From the NCBI GenBank assembly GCA_037178975.1, contig JASJZH010000003.1, forward strand, positions 2,418,001-2,482,000: a DNA stretch of 64,000 nucleotides, given 5' to 3'. Every line of letters starts with the position of its first letter. Position 1 is the first letter of the stretch. Positions 45,732-56,775 of this stretch are shown piece by piece. The notes under the pieces are model-generated. The model made no database searches. It was given only the letters and a program-made list of their open reading frames with translations, and was not told where the DNA came from. The position numbers and the translations under genes were made by a program. This DNA comes from Oscheius tipulae. Lineage: Eukaryota > Nematoda > Chromadorea > Rhabditida > Rhabditidae.

Positions 45732-46340
45732 TTACACATAGAATATTCCAGTAGAGCCTCTATAGTCGTCACCTGCTTGAACGTTGAATCGAGCTTCCCG
45801 CACTTTTGCACCCCCTGGGAGAAAATGTCTGTTCGGGGTACGCTTTTCCAGCTGATTACATGTGAATCTTGAACCCAGGGGGAGGGCACGTCTTCAGTCC
45901 TCGAGAAAACTAGACTCGGTGAACTATTGACATGAGTCCAATCCCTTGTCTCCTCGTTGAATGGCTAGCTGACCGCAGGTGTTAAAATTGTGCTGGGATA
46001 AGCTGTCAAGAGGCTTATGAGGCGCACATCTTATACCAGGAGGTACGTAATTCAGTGAACATTACGGCCACAAGGAACAGGAAGAGCTCGGAATTGGATG
46101 GTCGTGAGATTATTTGGAGGAAGTGAACACATGCATAAGGATCTTACTAGGGAAGGGTTTTAGTTGGCCGCGGGATATCGAAACGAGGTAGGTGCCGTTC
46201 GAAAGGGCATCGAAAATGATGGTGTTTCCCAGATTTTCAGCTGCGGAATGGATGTCTGCTGTCCTCTGAAGCTTTTCCCGTTTCCAGATTTTGAGCTGAA
46301 TTTGCGCTCTTGGACTTGGATATCCAATGCTCAGAGCCAT
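45732..46340 (-). CDS. Possible two-exon gene fragment of unknown function
   Basis: First exon candidate 46340-46150: starts with ATG, encodes a plausible beta-rich segment (QIQLKIWKREKLQ, IIFDALSNGTYLVSIS), and ends at a consensus donor (CCTA then GTAAGA). The next good acceptor is TTTTCTCCCAG near 45824. Joining gives the frame RGAKVREARFNVQAGDDY up to a TAA at 45734-45732. The alternative frame over the same exon stays open to a GTGAGT donor at 45717. No family recognised; the GTYLVSI strand recalls carboxypeptidase-regulatory-like sandwiches, but weakly. Most of the first exon is duplicated in inverted orientation at 46484-46668. Could equally be a decayed gene piece. Confidence 0.3.
46146..46330 (+). 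repeat. Inverted repeat, left arm (exon-like)
   Basis: 185 bases, complementary to 46484-46668 with a single mismatch seen by eye (a GAAG/GGAG difference near 46269). On minus it covers the candidate exon from its fifth codon to exactly the GT of the donor (CCTAGTAAGA). Confidence 0.95.
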
Positions 46341-46397
46341 TATTGACGAGTTGACTCTTATGCTCGAGCAATTAGCAAATAAGTAATAAAAAGTTTT

Positions 46398-46468
46398 CCG
46401 AAGAAAGGATTCGAACCAAAAACCAAAAGTTTTTCAGCGGAACGCATAGGCTCTGCACCACATGGTCA
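46398..46468 (-). pseudogene. tRNA-like sequence in the spacer of the inverted repeat
   Basis: On minus: CCATGTGGTGCAGAGCCTATGC (A-box-like) and TTTGGTTCGAATCCTTTC (B box). It sits in the 153-base spacer (46331-46483) between the inverted-repeat arms. Confidence 0.5.
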
Positions 46469-46483
46469 CTTGCGCTGAAAGAA

Positions 46484-46668
46484 GCATTGGATATCCAAGT
46501 CCAAGAGCGCAAATTCAGCTCAAAATCTGGAAACGGGAAAAGCTCCAGAGGACAGCAGACATCCATTCCGCAGCTGAAAATCTGGGAAACACCATCATTT
46601 TCGATGCCCTTTCGAACGGCACCTACCTCGTTTCGATATCCCGCGGCCAACTAAAACCCTTCCCTAGT
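46484..46668 (-). repeat. Inverted repeat, right arm
   Basis: Inverted copy of 46146-46330. It keeps the same open reading frame (now on plus), but the donor is lost: CCTAGTTAGG instead of CCTAGTAAGA. Confidence 0.95.
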
Positions 46669-47165
46669 TAGGCTCTAAAAAGTACTGAGCGAAAGTACAG
46701 TATCTAGTTTGAAATGTCCTCGCGTCTCTGTCTGTCTGTCTGAAGCCTTAATTGCTAACTTTTGTCAATTAATTTGTGCGCATACTAATTGTTGGCAAGT
46801 CAAGCTAGAGTCAGTTCGGGAGGTAGCTTCGTTGGGAGAACGTTGCTCCTATCACGGTACCTCGTATGGATGGAATGCGGATAGGTTGAAGTGGGAGAAA
46901 AGGGTTACGACGGTTTGGACAGAAAGAAATAGTAATCGAGCAGATTTGGAAGGAATGGGGTTATTACTGTCATTGAGCGGTAATAGCACGACCAGTAAGA
47001 GATGTAAGAGTACAGTGATATAATATTCGATAGTAAACACTAAACCATTGATGGTGATACGCCACAGACAAACACAGTGTATGAAAATAACTGATGACCC
47101 AGACGTCAACTGACATGTGCTCAAAAATGGGAGGGGGTTGCCGTCCGAGCGAAGCAAGGACGAAT

Positions 47166-47188
47166 TTTTTTTTTTTTTTTTTTTTTTG
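47166..47188 (-). repeat. Poly-T run (poly-A on minus)
   Basis: A run of about 23 T. On minus it reads as a poly-A tail, possibly the 3' end of an old retroposed sequence lying at higher coordinates, but no source is recognised. Confidence 0.9.
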
Positions 47189-49129
47189 AGTTATCGATAA
47201 CCTGATAGGTTTGTATACCTCACTGCACCTTCGCAGTCCGTTTAGTCTTGGCATTGGGACGAAAAACAAGCTCTAGAGCGCACCCAAAGTTGGTTTGCCA
47301 ACCAATTTAGGCAATAACTGTTTCTGAACAAACTTCTGAGCTACATTGTTGGTTCGCTTCTGTTTCGTGGACTCGGACAAACAAACAGAGTCCGTCCCAG
47401 AAACCAACTCGCTTTTGATAGTAGAGATCATGTTACACCATAGATTCATCAAGAAAGTTTTAGAAAAGTCACTGAACTAATGCTGGTTTAGAGAATCAGG
47501 AGTAACTACTTCAATAGTCGACATAGGAGGAGAAATAGGTGAGTCAAGACAGGTAGTCTATTGGTTCAGATTGATAGTGAAAGAATCGGCATGAGATCTG
47601 ATTAGAAACTAGAACTTTCACGAAGACCACCGACTCATATTGTGTCCCATTCGCATACCCTCCCTTTTTATCCTATCTCTGGACGTTCGAACGATCCGTG
47701 TTAAAATCCTTGTCGGCGATCTCTGTTTTTCTTTGCTCGAGAAGGTTTCTGCTTGTTTGTTTTTATCACTATGATCTTCCAACGTAAAAAAAAACCAATT
47801 CTGACAACAGTCTAATGAAGGACAGCTTCATAGTATTGTTGGTCACTCCAGACTACCTGATTCAGTAGAGGAATCCAAAAATGAGTTTTTGCACTTCTTA
47901 ACTTCTTAGTTCTACTTGTAAGTAAGCAGGAGCCAACATTAGTGAAACCCGACAGGTATTCACTTAAATTGATGCGATTTATTGAGAGTGCCGCCGCTCA
48001 CCCATCTTCGACTTGTCTCATCTAGTAGAGGTTCTTGCTGCTCCCTTGGAGCGTTCAAAAATTGCGTCCGTCTCCCATGTTTCAGGGGACGGCGCGGGCA
48101 ATTGGGAAAAGTTTTCAACCAGCAATAAACGCACCTCAGCAAAGCTTCACGGGTCACGTTATCGCCTCTGCGCAAAGCTATCAGCTGCTATTCAATATTG
48201 GTTGTCCCTTCCCGCTTGTGACGAGACAATACGGATGGGACTCTGCTCACCGAGTTTTAAACTACGCTTTTCTTTTTGGCTGAATATCTAATGTATCGCT
48301 TCCTGTTCAGATTAAAAGAGCAGCGTGTTCTGATTCCATACATTGGTGCATTTCGTCCCGAAAGAGAGCAATCAGCTCGACTATTCAAAAAAATTTTGTA
48401 TACACATGTTCCTGGACCGTACTTCAAGCCTCTTAGGGGTCGTAAGAGGAAGCTGACTCTTGTTTTTCTGCCGCTTACGGGATCTTATTATGGGGAATCG
48501 GCCTTGGGAATTAGGCTAGCACGCGGCGGGGGGCGTTACATGATGGTTCAAGAACTGCTCCAAACGTTTTTCTGAAGAGTTTCGACCAAAGTTCGTATTG
48601 GCGCGCCAAAACGAACTTAAGGGTGGTCAGACCAAGTTTGGAACATCTAGAAAGACGATAATCCTGTATTTCAAAAAGTTTCCCCTTCATAGTTTGTCTT
48701 TGTGTACACAACTGTATGTCATAACAGAGCTGTCCGGATGATTCCCCCCTCCTTGCCTCGTCGTCTCTTCAAGCCTATAAATAAACCAAAGAAAAAATCT
48801 TAGTATTCGAGGAGATTGCTGATTTTCAGTCTCTGACCGGAAGACGTTGCCAAAGTCCACCAATCCAGACATCCTTCTTTGCTCTCCTATGTACAACCAC
48901 GCCTGTTCTGACTTAATCATCGCGCCTAATTGAACTGCTCCCCGAGAGTACACTGGCTGAAACTGACTCTCTCTCTCTCTTCTTGGAACGCGATCAGTGT
49001 TCCAGTGTGTGTGAGGCAGATTATGCTCATTCATGCATCCGGAGAGAGATTAGCTTCTCATGCTCAATTAGGATTTCTCAGTGGAGAACTTTTGACTGCT
49101 TGTCTGAATCTATTTCTCTCACCATGACT

Positions 49130-49465
49130 AGTTTACTTGACCACTACTGTTCCCTGACGCTTGACTACTGTATCCTGATTGTTCAAAGTGTGAAACGGTG
49201 TGTCTATCTGGAGATTACCGTGTTCCTTGTCTCGATCTTTATCTTTTCTGCTTTGTTCACCAGACTATTACTGTTCCCAGACGACTACTCTTGACTACTT
49301 GTTCCCTGACTTTCTTTAGACTACTACGTCTCCTGACAGTTTAGATTCTGGAAAAGGTGTGATTCTCAGTGGACTACAGTATTCTCTGACTCATTCTTTG
49401 GATTTTATCCGTTCGACTACCGAACTACTACTGTCCCTGCCTCTCTTCTGAGCCCAACTAACGAT
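49130..49465 (+). repeat. Degenerate repeat field with GACTACTGTTCCCTGAC core
   Basis: Variants occur at about 49141, 49162, 49262, 49282-49310, 49319, 49371 and 49415 with irregular spacing. This is decayed tandem DNA. Confidence 0.5.
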
Positions 49466-49762
49466 ACACTGTGAGTACGCTTGTTTCTATTCTAGTGTCC
49501 TGTACTCTTTCACTTGATTTCAAGGCTCTGACTTATTCCGAACTACAGACTGTTTTACAGGTATTTTACCAAACTAGACCACTCCTGCGCTTGACTCTCT
49601 CCTCTGAACACATCTTGGTAGTTTGGGTAGGTTCAGTTGCCTCTCTTTCTTGATTCCAGTCCACTCTCTCTCCTATCTACCATCTCTGATTATTGGTCCA
49701 GAACTCAGAGTTCCTGTCCAAGACTCTCCTTTTGTGTCTGACTGATGTCTTGGTACTTTTTT

Positions 49763-49874
<112 letters not shown>

Positions 49875-50045
49875 GTGACCGCTCTGACGGCTCTAAACCT
49901 TGACTAATTCTGTATCAATTTATTCTCGATCTAACTAGCCGAGTCACCCAATCCGATCATGTTAGTTGCACAAGGGAGAAAAAGAGTGACAGCTTATGAG
50001 TCCATCCTGACTCTATCTCGAGAAGCACTTGTTCTGTTCGTTCTC

Positions 50046-50047
50046 TT

Positions 50048-50085
<38 letters not shown>
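50046..50085 (+). repeat. (CT)n microsatellite, short
   Basis: About 20 CT units with one interruption at the 5' side. Confidence 0.93.
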
Positions 50086-50087
<2 letters not shown>

Positions 50088-52405
50088 AGTCAATTTAGTC
50101 CGATTATTCTGCAATAAGCGAAGCCGCATTGTACGTTCAGTGTGCAGGATTATGGCACTAGATAGTAAGTGAGGTATCTTTGGAAATCTGGAGAACGTGA
50201 GAGAGACTAGGCCACTTAGACACACACACATAGCGTCTGCTAGTTGTAAATCGGATGGGCTGAAGGATCATCTTTATTGGAGAGAGGGACTTTGAACACT
50301 CAGTGTCCAGCTGTGAACTGGTCTCCGATAGTAGTTGTACGAGATAAAACCTGGGGATTACGGTAACCTGGAACTATGAGTCTTATAAGCAATCCGTACT
50401 TCCTGGGTTTGGTCTAAACCATCAACCCAAATTTGACAGGTCAAATGATCAGGATGCGACAGAACAAGTAGCGAGAAGAATATCATATATATGGCGGTAG
50501 AAGATCTGCACTGTCGTTATGCGAGTCTATCAGTTTACAAGGACATACTGCAAAGGCGTGATCGAAAAGAGATTGAGCAGTACAGATTGACATAAACAAG
50601 CATCAAATGTTTAGGCTAATCGGAAAAGTTGATCGAAAAGAGATTGGAGTCGGTTCTTTTGAACTACACGGAACGCACTTTCCTGTAGGTTCTAATAAAT
50701 AATATATAAAATAAACTTCTTTTAATGTAACTCAGGATGAGCATCTAGTAATTAGGAAAGCCTAGATAGTTTGAAACAGTTATTACAAGTCCTTTTTTGG
50801 AACTGTAGCTAATGGATAGTGTATTCTGTGCAATGCAAAAGAACCAATCTGGCTATCATTCAGTCCCACCGGCCAAAACGATGAAAAACACTACTGAGTA
50901 TTCAATGTTTCCATGCTACGTTGAAGCAAATGGATGCCGTCACGAAAACTATTACAGTACTTCTTTTACTGAACATAGATTACACGTTGATCTCATTATT
51001 TTGTGCTCCATCTCAATCCCAATTTGTTACTCAGCGTATCCACTCTTATCACCTGTGTTCATCGTACTTGTTCTCCGCCTCAATATACTACACCATTTTT
51101 CCAAAGTAGGCAAAATAACAAATGCGCCTGACACATTTTTTTTTCAGTATGCGGGTACTCCGAAAGGTCAGGCCAAATTGGACTGATCTTCCCTTCTCTG
51201 TGATCTCGTAACAGCATTACGGAACACCTGAGACTGAACTGAACGTGGCCTTTGCGACAAAGTTCATTTGACGTGCCACTATTGAAAGTGGCCTTTCAGT
51301 TTCAGAAAAGATCATCAACTTATTCAAAAACTCTTTCCTACAGTAGTCAGAGTGTACACTCTTCCGAAGCACAATGCTGAGTATGCTCTTTCCGGGCGGA
51401 TTAACACTGTCTCATACTCTAAAATCTCTCTCGGGAGCAGGGGATAAACAAGAAAAAACAGAACCAACTACCCGGGATTCTGTCCGGGTCTTTGATCCTG
51501 GTGTTCCCGCCTAGTTCCATCTGGCTCCAGTCTCATAGAACGTGTATTTTCTGCTGGACTCTTTTTTGTCTTGCTTTTGCGACTTAAGGGCTCAGAAAAT
51601 ATTGTATCCTGAACATAGTCAGCAAAATGTGGGTCTCCAACCCCAAAATAGTGGGAGATGTTGAAGACTCGCGACGAAATGACATTTCGTTTCAAAATGA
51701 CACCAAATACGCTGGAGAACTATTCGGGGAGCCTGAACAAAAGTTAACATTATCTTGTTTTTCTTTTATGCAAGTGGCTTATTTTGCACGAGACAAACTA
51801 TTTTGGGGTAGAACGTAACGTTTTATACCATTTATGATAGTATTTTTAAAGATGCTTTTTGGTTAAACTATATTTTGAGGCTTTACGACTTCCGTTTTAA
51901 AGACCCTAGTTCGGAGTCGAACAACATTATACTGATATCAGGGCGTTAATCGTCCGCCATCTTGTCCTTTTTTCTGGATTACTGTAGTTGAGCTTGGATT
52001 GAATATTTAGTCAAGAAAGTATCTTTCTGTCCTCCTGTTAGAACCAGTTCAGTTCACAGACTTTTCGAATCGAATTTTTCGCCGCTTTCGACGGATTGAC
52101 CGAAATAGGAGCGCCTACGTCGTTTCCCACAGCCTTTTGAAAGATCAGGACCTCGTGCAAAGAACACGGATGAGACCCTGATTATAATCGCTTCAGAAAT
52201 TCATTTCCGCGTTTGAATGGCTTTACCGCGTGTGGGAGCTAAATGTGAGTGAAGAGGAGAACGAATGCAATTAGGAAATGCGATCATCTTCAGGGCTATT
52301 ACTATTACTCCACACACTGAGAACTCTCCTTCGCTGTAAGCTCCACTGCGCATCAACTCTGATTGAGAGTAAGCTGCGTATCGCTGTGGTTTGATCAAAA
52401 CTATG

Positions 52406-52590
52406 GTGTCTGTGGTTGATTCTGTTTGTTTGTCCGTAGCAAAGATGGAAAGTCAAGAACTATTAGCAATTAGATGAGAGGTTAGTTGTAGGCAGAGAGC
52501 AGCATAGTGATGTCGCTGTTTGTGGTAGCTCGACTAGACAACTAAGGACTAAACGCCTGCGATGCAGCCGCAGGCTGCCGGTGTGATTTG
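52406..52590 (+). repeat. Diverged dispersed repeat, copy B
   Basis: Partner of 1838-2092. Ends in the short perfect hairpin GCAGCC-GCA-GGCTGC at about 52564-52578 followed by CGGTG. Confidence 0.5.
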
Positions 52591-54185
52591 ATGACAAGGA
52601 ACGAAAGTCTGTTACACCCCAAGTTTTCTTCGCTACATGTTTTTTTACTCTACTCGCACAGGACTTCACATAAGTTGGTGCGTACCCTTAGCACAGTGAC
52701 CACTGTTTCGATTCTTCAAGGCAGCTCGCGTTTGAATTTCTTGGTGTCCTATCTTCTAGTGGTTCTGACTAACAGGGGTAAAGTATGGGACACAGATTAG
52801 AGTCAGAACGGAGAACATTCCAAAGCTCGAAAATGCCATTTTGTTCCCGTTAAGAGTCCCGAGAAACATGAATTTACAAGAGTTTACGACAAACTGCTAT
52901 CGAATTCATAGTCTGCCCCTACAAAAAGAAAGTTCACTTCGCGCACACAACCCACCCGGAATATTCTAGCGGATGTGGGAACTCGGACACCTGCTGCACA
53001 AATAGCTTTTCAGTATTGTGTATTTATGATTACTCTCACTCTACTTAGAGGGGATACGGTAGTTGGGCGGGTCTCGGCCCCTGATCTCAAGAGGCAGCTA
53101 TCCCTTTCACTCCCTCCCAATCCCTCATTCCTTTTACACCGTCTTCCTAGACCAATGACACGTGAAGTTAACCCCTACACAGTGAAAGAGTTCACCCTTT
53201 AGTTCAGTCAGTTCAAACTCTCGGTTCAAAGGTTGGAATTCTTGGATTGTGTAGGAGAGAGGGCCCACATGGGAACACAGTCAGCGAATGATATCAGAGA
53301 TGCTGGAATCCGGATGTTTATCTGCGTAAATAACCACGTGGAGGTGGGGGAACAAAGTACTCTTAAATTTTAAAGATTCCTTAAATTCCTCGTGACAACG
53401 GTGACTAACACAACAACTACCTGTAGATAGCAGTAGAAGCTGAGAGTGTGCCGCATTTATTTCCCTTTTTCGGAATAAAGAAATAATTTTCCAGCTGTTC
53501 TATGTTTTACAATGCTTTAGCTCCTGACCTGCTCTACAACTTCGTAGAACATTGCTAAACTGGAAAATCGCTTCTTCGGTTCGATAATTGAATCATGAGA
53601 CACTACCAAGCGGTATAGTAGGCAGTTGATACTTTTTCGATTGCAAATGGCTGTGCGAGTAGAGAGTAAAATGCTAGTCTGTGAACGAGTCATTATGGAA
53701 GCTTCTATTCCTTAGAATCTTGATTCTACCTGCAGTAGAGCTTACTGAAGACTAACGTTATCGAGGTATGCCGGCGAGAGTGGTAACACGAAATTTCAGC
53801 AGTAAGGGACTTCTTGAGCCAATCGCTACAATTACCTCATGCTCTTGTCAAATCTTTACTTCGTTACAACCTTCTTTTCAAAAATTAACAAGTTAAACTG
53901 CAGCAAGAGAAATTTTAAACTTACGCGATGACTAGGTTTCCCACCATCTTCAGTAATCTTATCTTTTGATCAAGAGTACAACATAAGAGCTGACGTAGAA
54001 ATGAGCTGAGCTTCCTAAAAGAGAAGGAGTCCAAGCGGAAGTGACGGTGAGCATGCACCCAGATTCTGTGACTGTTAGTACAACTTTGCTATCAGTCCTC
54101 TAATAGAAGAAGGGGGAAAAAGACGAAATCTTCTTAGATCCTGAACGAGGACCGTTCTGAACAAGATACAGAGAAGAAGAAAAGT

Positions 54186-54191
54186 TTATTC
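54186..54191 (-). terminator. Polyadenylation signal of the microprotein gene
   Basis: AATAAA on minus, 38 bases past the TGA stop at 54229-54231. Confidence 0.55.
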
Positions 54192-54228
54192 ACAATATAT
54201 ACAAATCTTCGCATTTGAAAAACTCTGT

Positions 54229-54443
54229 CATCCTCTCCTCTGTCTGTCCCGTTCTGCTTCCAGCTTTTCAATTTCTCGCCGATTTTGCTCTGCAATTCTT
54301 GCTTGTTCTCTCAATTCACTGTCGAGTCTTCGAAGCTCGGCGATCTGAGCTTGTTCCCGCTCCTTCTCCTCTTGACGGCGTTGCTGGAAATCGAAGGGTT
54401 AGCAGAGGAAACAGTAAATGAAAAAAATTACCTCGTTATCCAT
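54229..54443 (-). CDS. 55-residue coiled-coil microprotein (predicted)
   Basis: Two exons, 54443-54432 (ATG plus three codons, MDNE) and 54383-54229, joined across a 48-base intron with a consensus donor (GAG, then GTAATT) and a TTTCCAG acceptor. The product is one continuous charged helix: heptad-like AQIAELRRLDSELREQ and IAEQNRREIEKLEAERDRQRR, rich in Glu/Arg/Gln. There is no signal peptide or membrane segment. The intact frame, splice sites, and AATAAA at 54191-54186 argue for a real short gene. It could also be the tail of a longer gene whose upstream exons were missed. Function unknown; coiled-coil pairing is the only inference. Confidence 0.62.
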
Positions 54444-56775
54444 TGCAGGTCAAAACAAAAGAAAGCGGTTGTGACTCGTCCACCAGCTTCATCTATTTAT
54501 ACAGAGAAATCTCGCTGTCAACGAAATGTTACAGATTATTAGTGAGTCTACACTAAATTCCTCGAATTTCACTTGTAGCTAGGGATACGAGAACACTGTG
54601 TTCTCGCTTATCGTTCTTTGCTGTCGGTGAGAAAGGATTCCAGAGAACATGCATTCCAATATGGGTCCCGTGGTGATAAGTACTGCCGTTGATTCAGTTC
54701 GGTTCATTGCCATGGTGCATTGAATTCTGACGAACTGTATGAGGCGGTATACTGTAGATCCACTCGAGCTGCGACTCTGTTCACTTCCATTAGATCCCGT
54801 CACAAAATCTAGGAATCAGGATGGAAAGACTCTGGTAAATACCTCTTCTTGCAGTACATCAAGCTGGTACTTGACTGTACTAACTAAAATCTCACATTGG
54901 CCAAGGTGGAGATTGTCAAAGGCTAATACAATATATTTCGGTGCAGGAAGGGGTTAGCAAAATTAGAGATATAGACCAAAATCCTGATGCTTAAGGCTAT
55001 CTCATGGTTCCCTACTGGTTGCAAATATCCCGCTTAACCTGATAATCTTCTCTTGTCAGTCACACCGTAGTTGTTACAAACAATACCGATGACCGTGACA
55101 GTCAGTTGCAGCCACTAATAAATCCATTCCCCCTTACCTAGTTACTGTTCAAATATTGTAAGATCTCCGCAGTTTCTTATCAGCCCTGATCGTTCATTGA
55201 AAACAACCCGGCTACTACTACTCCTAGCGACTCAGAGCTCTCAAAGCTGATAGTTCTTTGAACACCTCCCTTCTATTAACTTCCGCCACCCACCAAAGTC
55301 TAAAATAGCGAAACGACACGGTTTTAAACCCGATTACAGATGAGAATAGGCCTTCATGAGCTGGTGTTACGTAGTCGCGAAAAGTAATTGTGACTCAATC
55401 AAAGCCCGTTAATTTAAAAGTAATCAGCACAGCGAGCCGGTCGTATTTATGACCACGCCCCGATTCAGAGCGTCTAGGTGCTCGTATCCAGACTGGCTGT
55501 ACTTGTTGTCTCTCTGTTAGAGAAAACACTTGAGTTACTGTATTTTTGGTATCAACTAGTGAATCCCTCCCCCTAGAACCACCGACGAAGGAAGTGCTGT
55601 GCTGCATACCAAAAGCTCACAAAGCCAAGAATGACTGCTTAAGAGCCCGTCGAGAGCCTTACCTTGTCGAATGTATTTGTTTTTACAAAAGTCTGGTCAA
55701 GGAGAGGTCAAAACTACCATATCCAGCTGTCAATACCAGTAGTTTCCACCAACTGTCGAGGATCTAACTTTCGCTCTTCAACTGTGAACTGTCTCTGATA
55801 ATGGCAAGTGTTCGCTGACAGACGATAGGATGGTGCACATTTTACCCTATAGATGGAAAAACAACAGAAATATATTCAAAACGGGTATTTAATCATTCTG
55901 AACTGCAAGATTCTTTTTATATCTCAGTCATCTTCTCGTGACCTTTGAGACAAGCGCCCAATTCGCCAGGCAACCCAAAGCCAACTTATTCATCTCCTCA
56001 TCCTAGTCCAATGAGTCAAAGGTGGGAGAACGCCTGTTCGAATTTGCCCTAGTTCTTGTGCGTAATCAGATCCCTTCATTATGTCTGACTGCTGAAAACA
56101 GACCGCCTTCGGAGAGACTGACTCAGTCTCTATGTACGGGGAGAACTCTCTATTGGGCTTTAACTTCCTTGTTTTCGCTAAAGCGACTCCTAGTTCATTA
56201 AATTAGAATGTTTCATCTATTATCGGGGCGAGGAGTGCAGATGGGGGTGAGAGCCACTGTTCTCAAGTCAGTGCACGTGCACATCATTATTTCTTTTTGG
56301 CCTTACAAGGGAAGTATTTGAACCGTATTCCAGATATCAAAAAACGGATCTCACCACAGAAATCAGCAAAAAATTCTGATTCTGGGAGTTATCTTCGATT
56401 TCGCTATGCGATCATTTTTATTTCTTTTATATAGGGCAAATTGCTAAAATTTGGACCAGTTCCTTGTAAACAGCGAATACTGGCTTAGGTCAAAGAAACA
56501 AAAATGACTCGGAGATAGCCCCCAGAAAAGATGAAAGATCTCGCGAACAGTTACCGTACCCTGACTCATCCCTTTTCACCCAACTTATTCTGAACACCTG
56601 TGTACTTTCCCCAACTACTGTACTTCCCCTGAATCAAAAATCTCTGAAGTCACGCTATCCTTTTCCGTAGAAATTCAGGCTTCACCTCCCCTGAATTCTG
56701 CTTTTTTGTGTCTTCGCAATAAACGGCTGTCTTTTTGTTTGTTTGCATCTTTATGAGAGCCCAGTTTTCAGAAAG
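54444..56775. other. Intergenic, no supported gene
   Basis: No exons or RNA genes recognised. A GTGCACGTGCAC palindrome lies at about 56272-56283. The last bases before 56776 include a TTTTCAG acceptor for the receptor gene. Confidence 0.4.

Noticed and set aside
50812-51186. 124-codon plus-strand ORF with a hydrophobic segment
   Set aside because: No recognisable motif, splice site or polyadenylation signal; surrounded by repeat-rich DNA.
56272-56283. Palindrome GTGCACGTGCAC as a possible receptor or bHLH binding site
   Set aside because: It is a single short palindrome about 490 bases before the ATG, without any supporting element.
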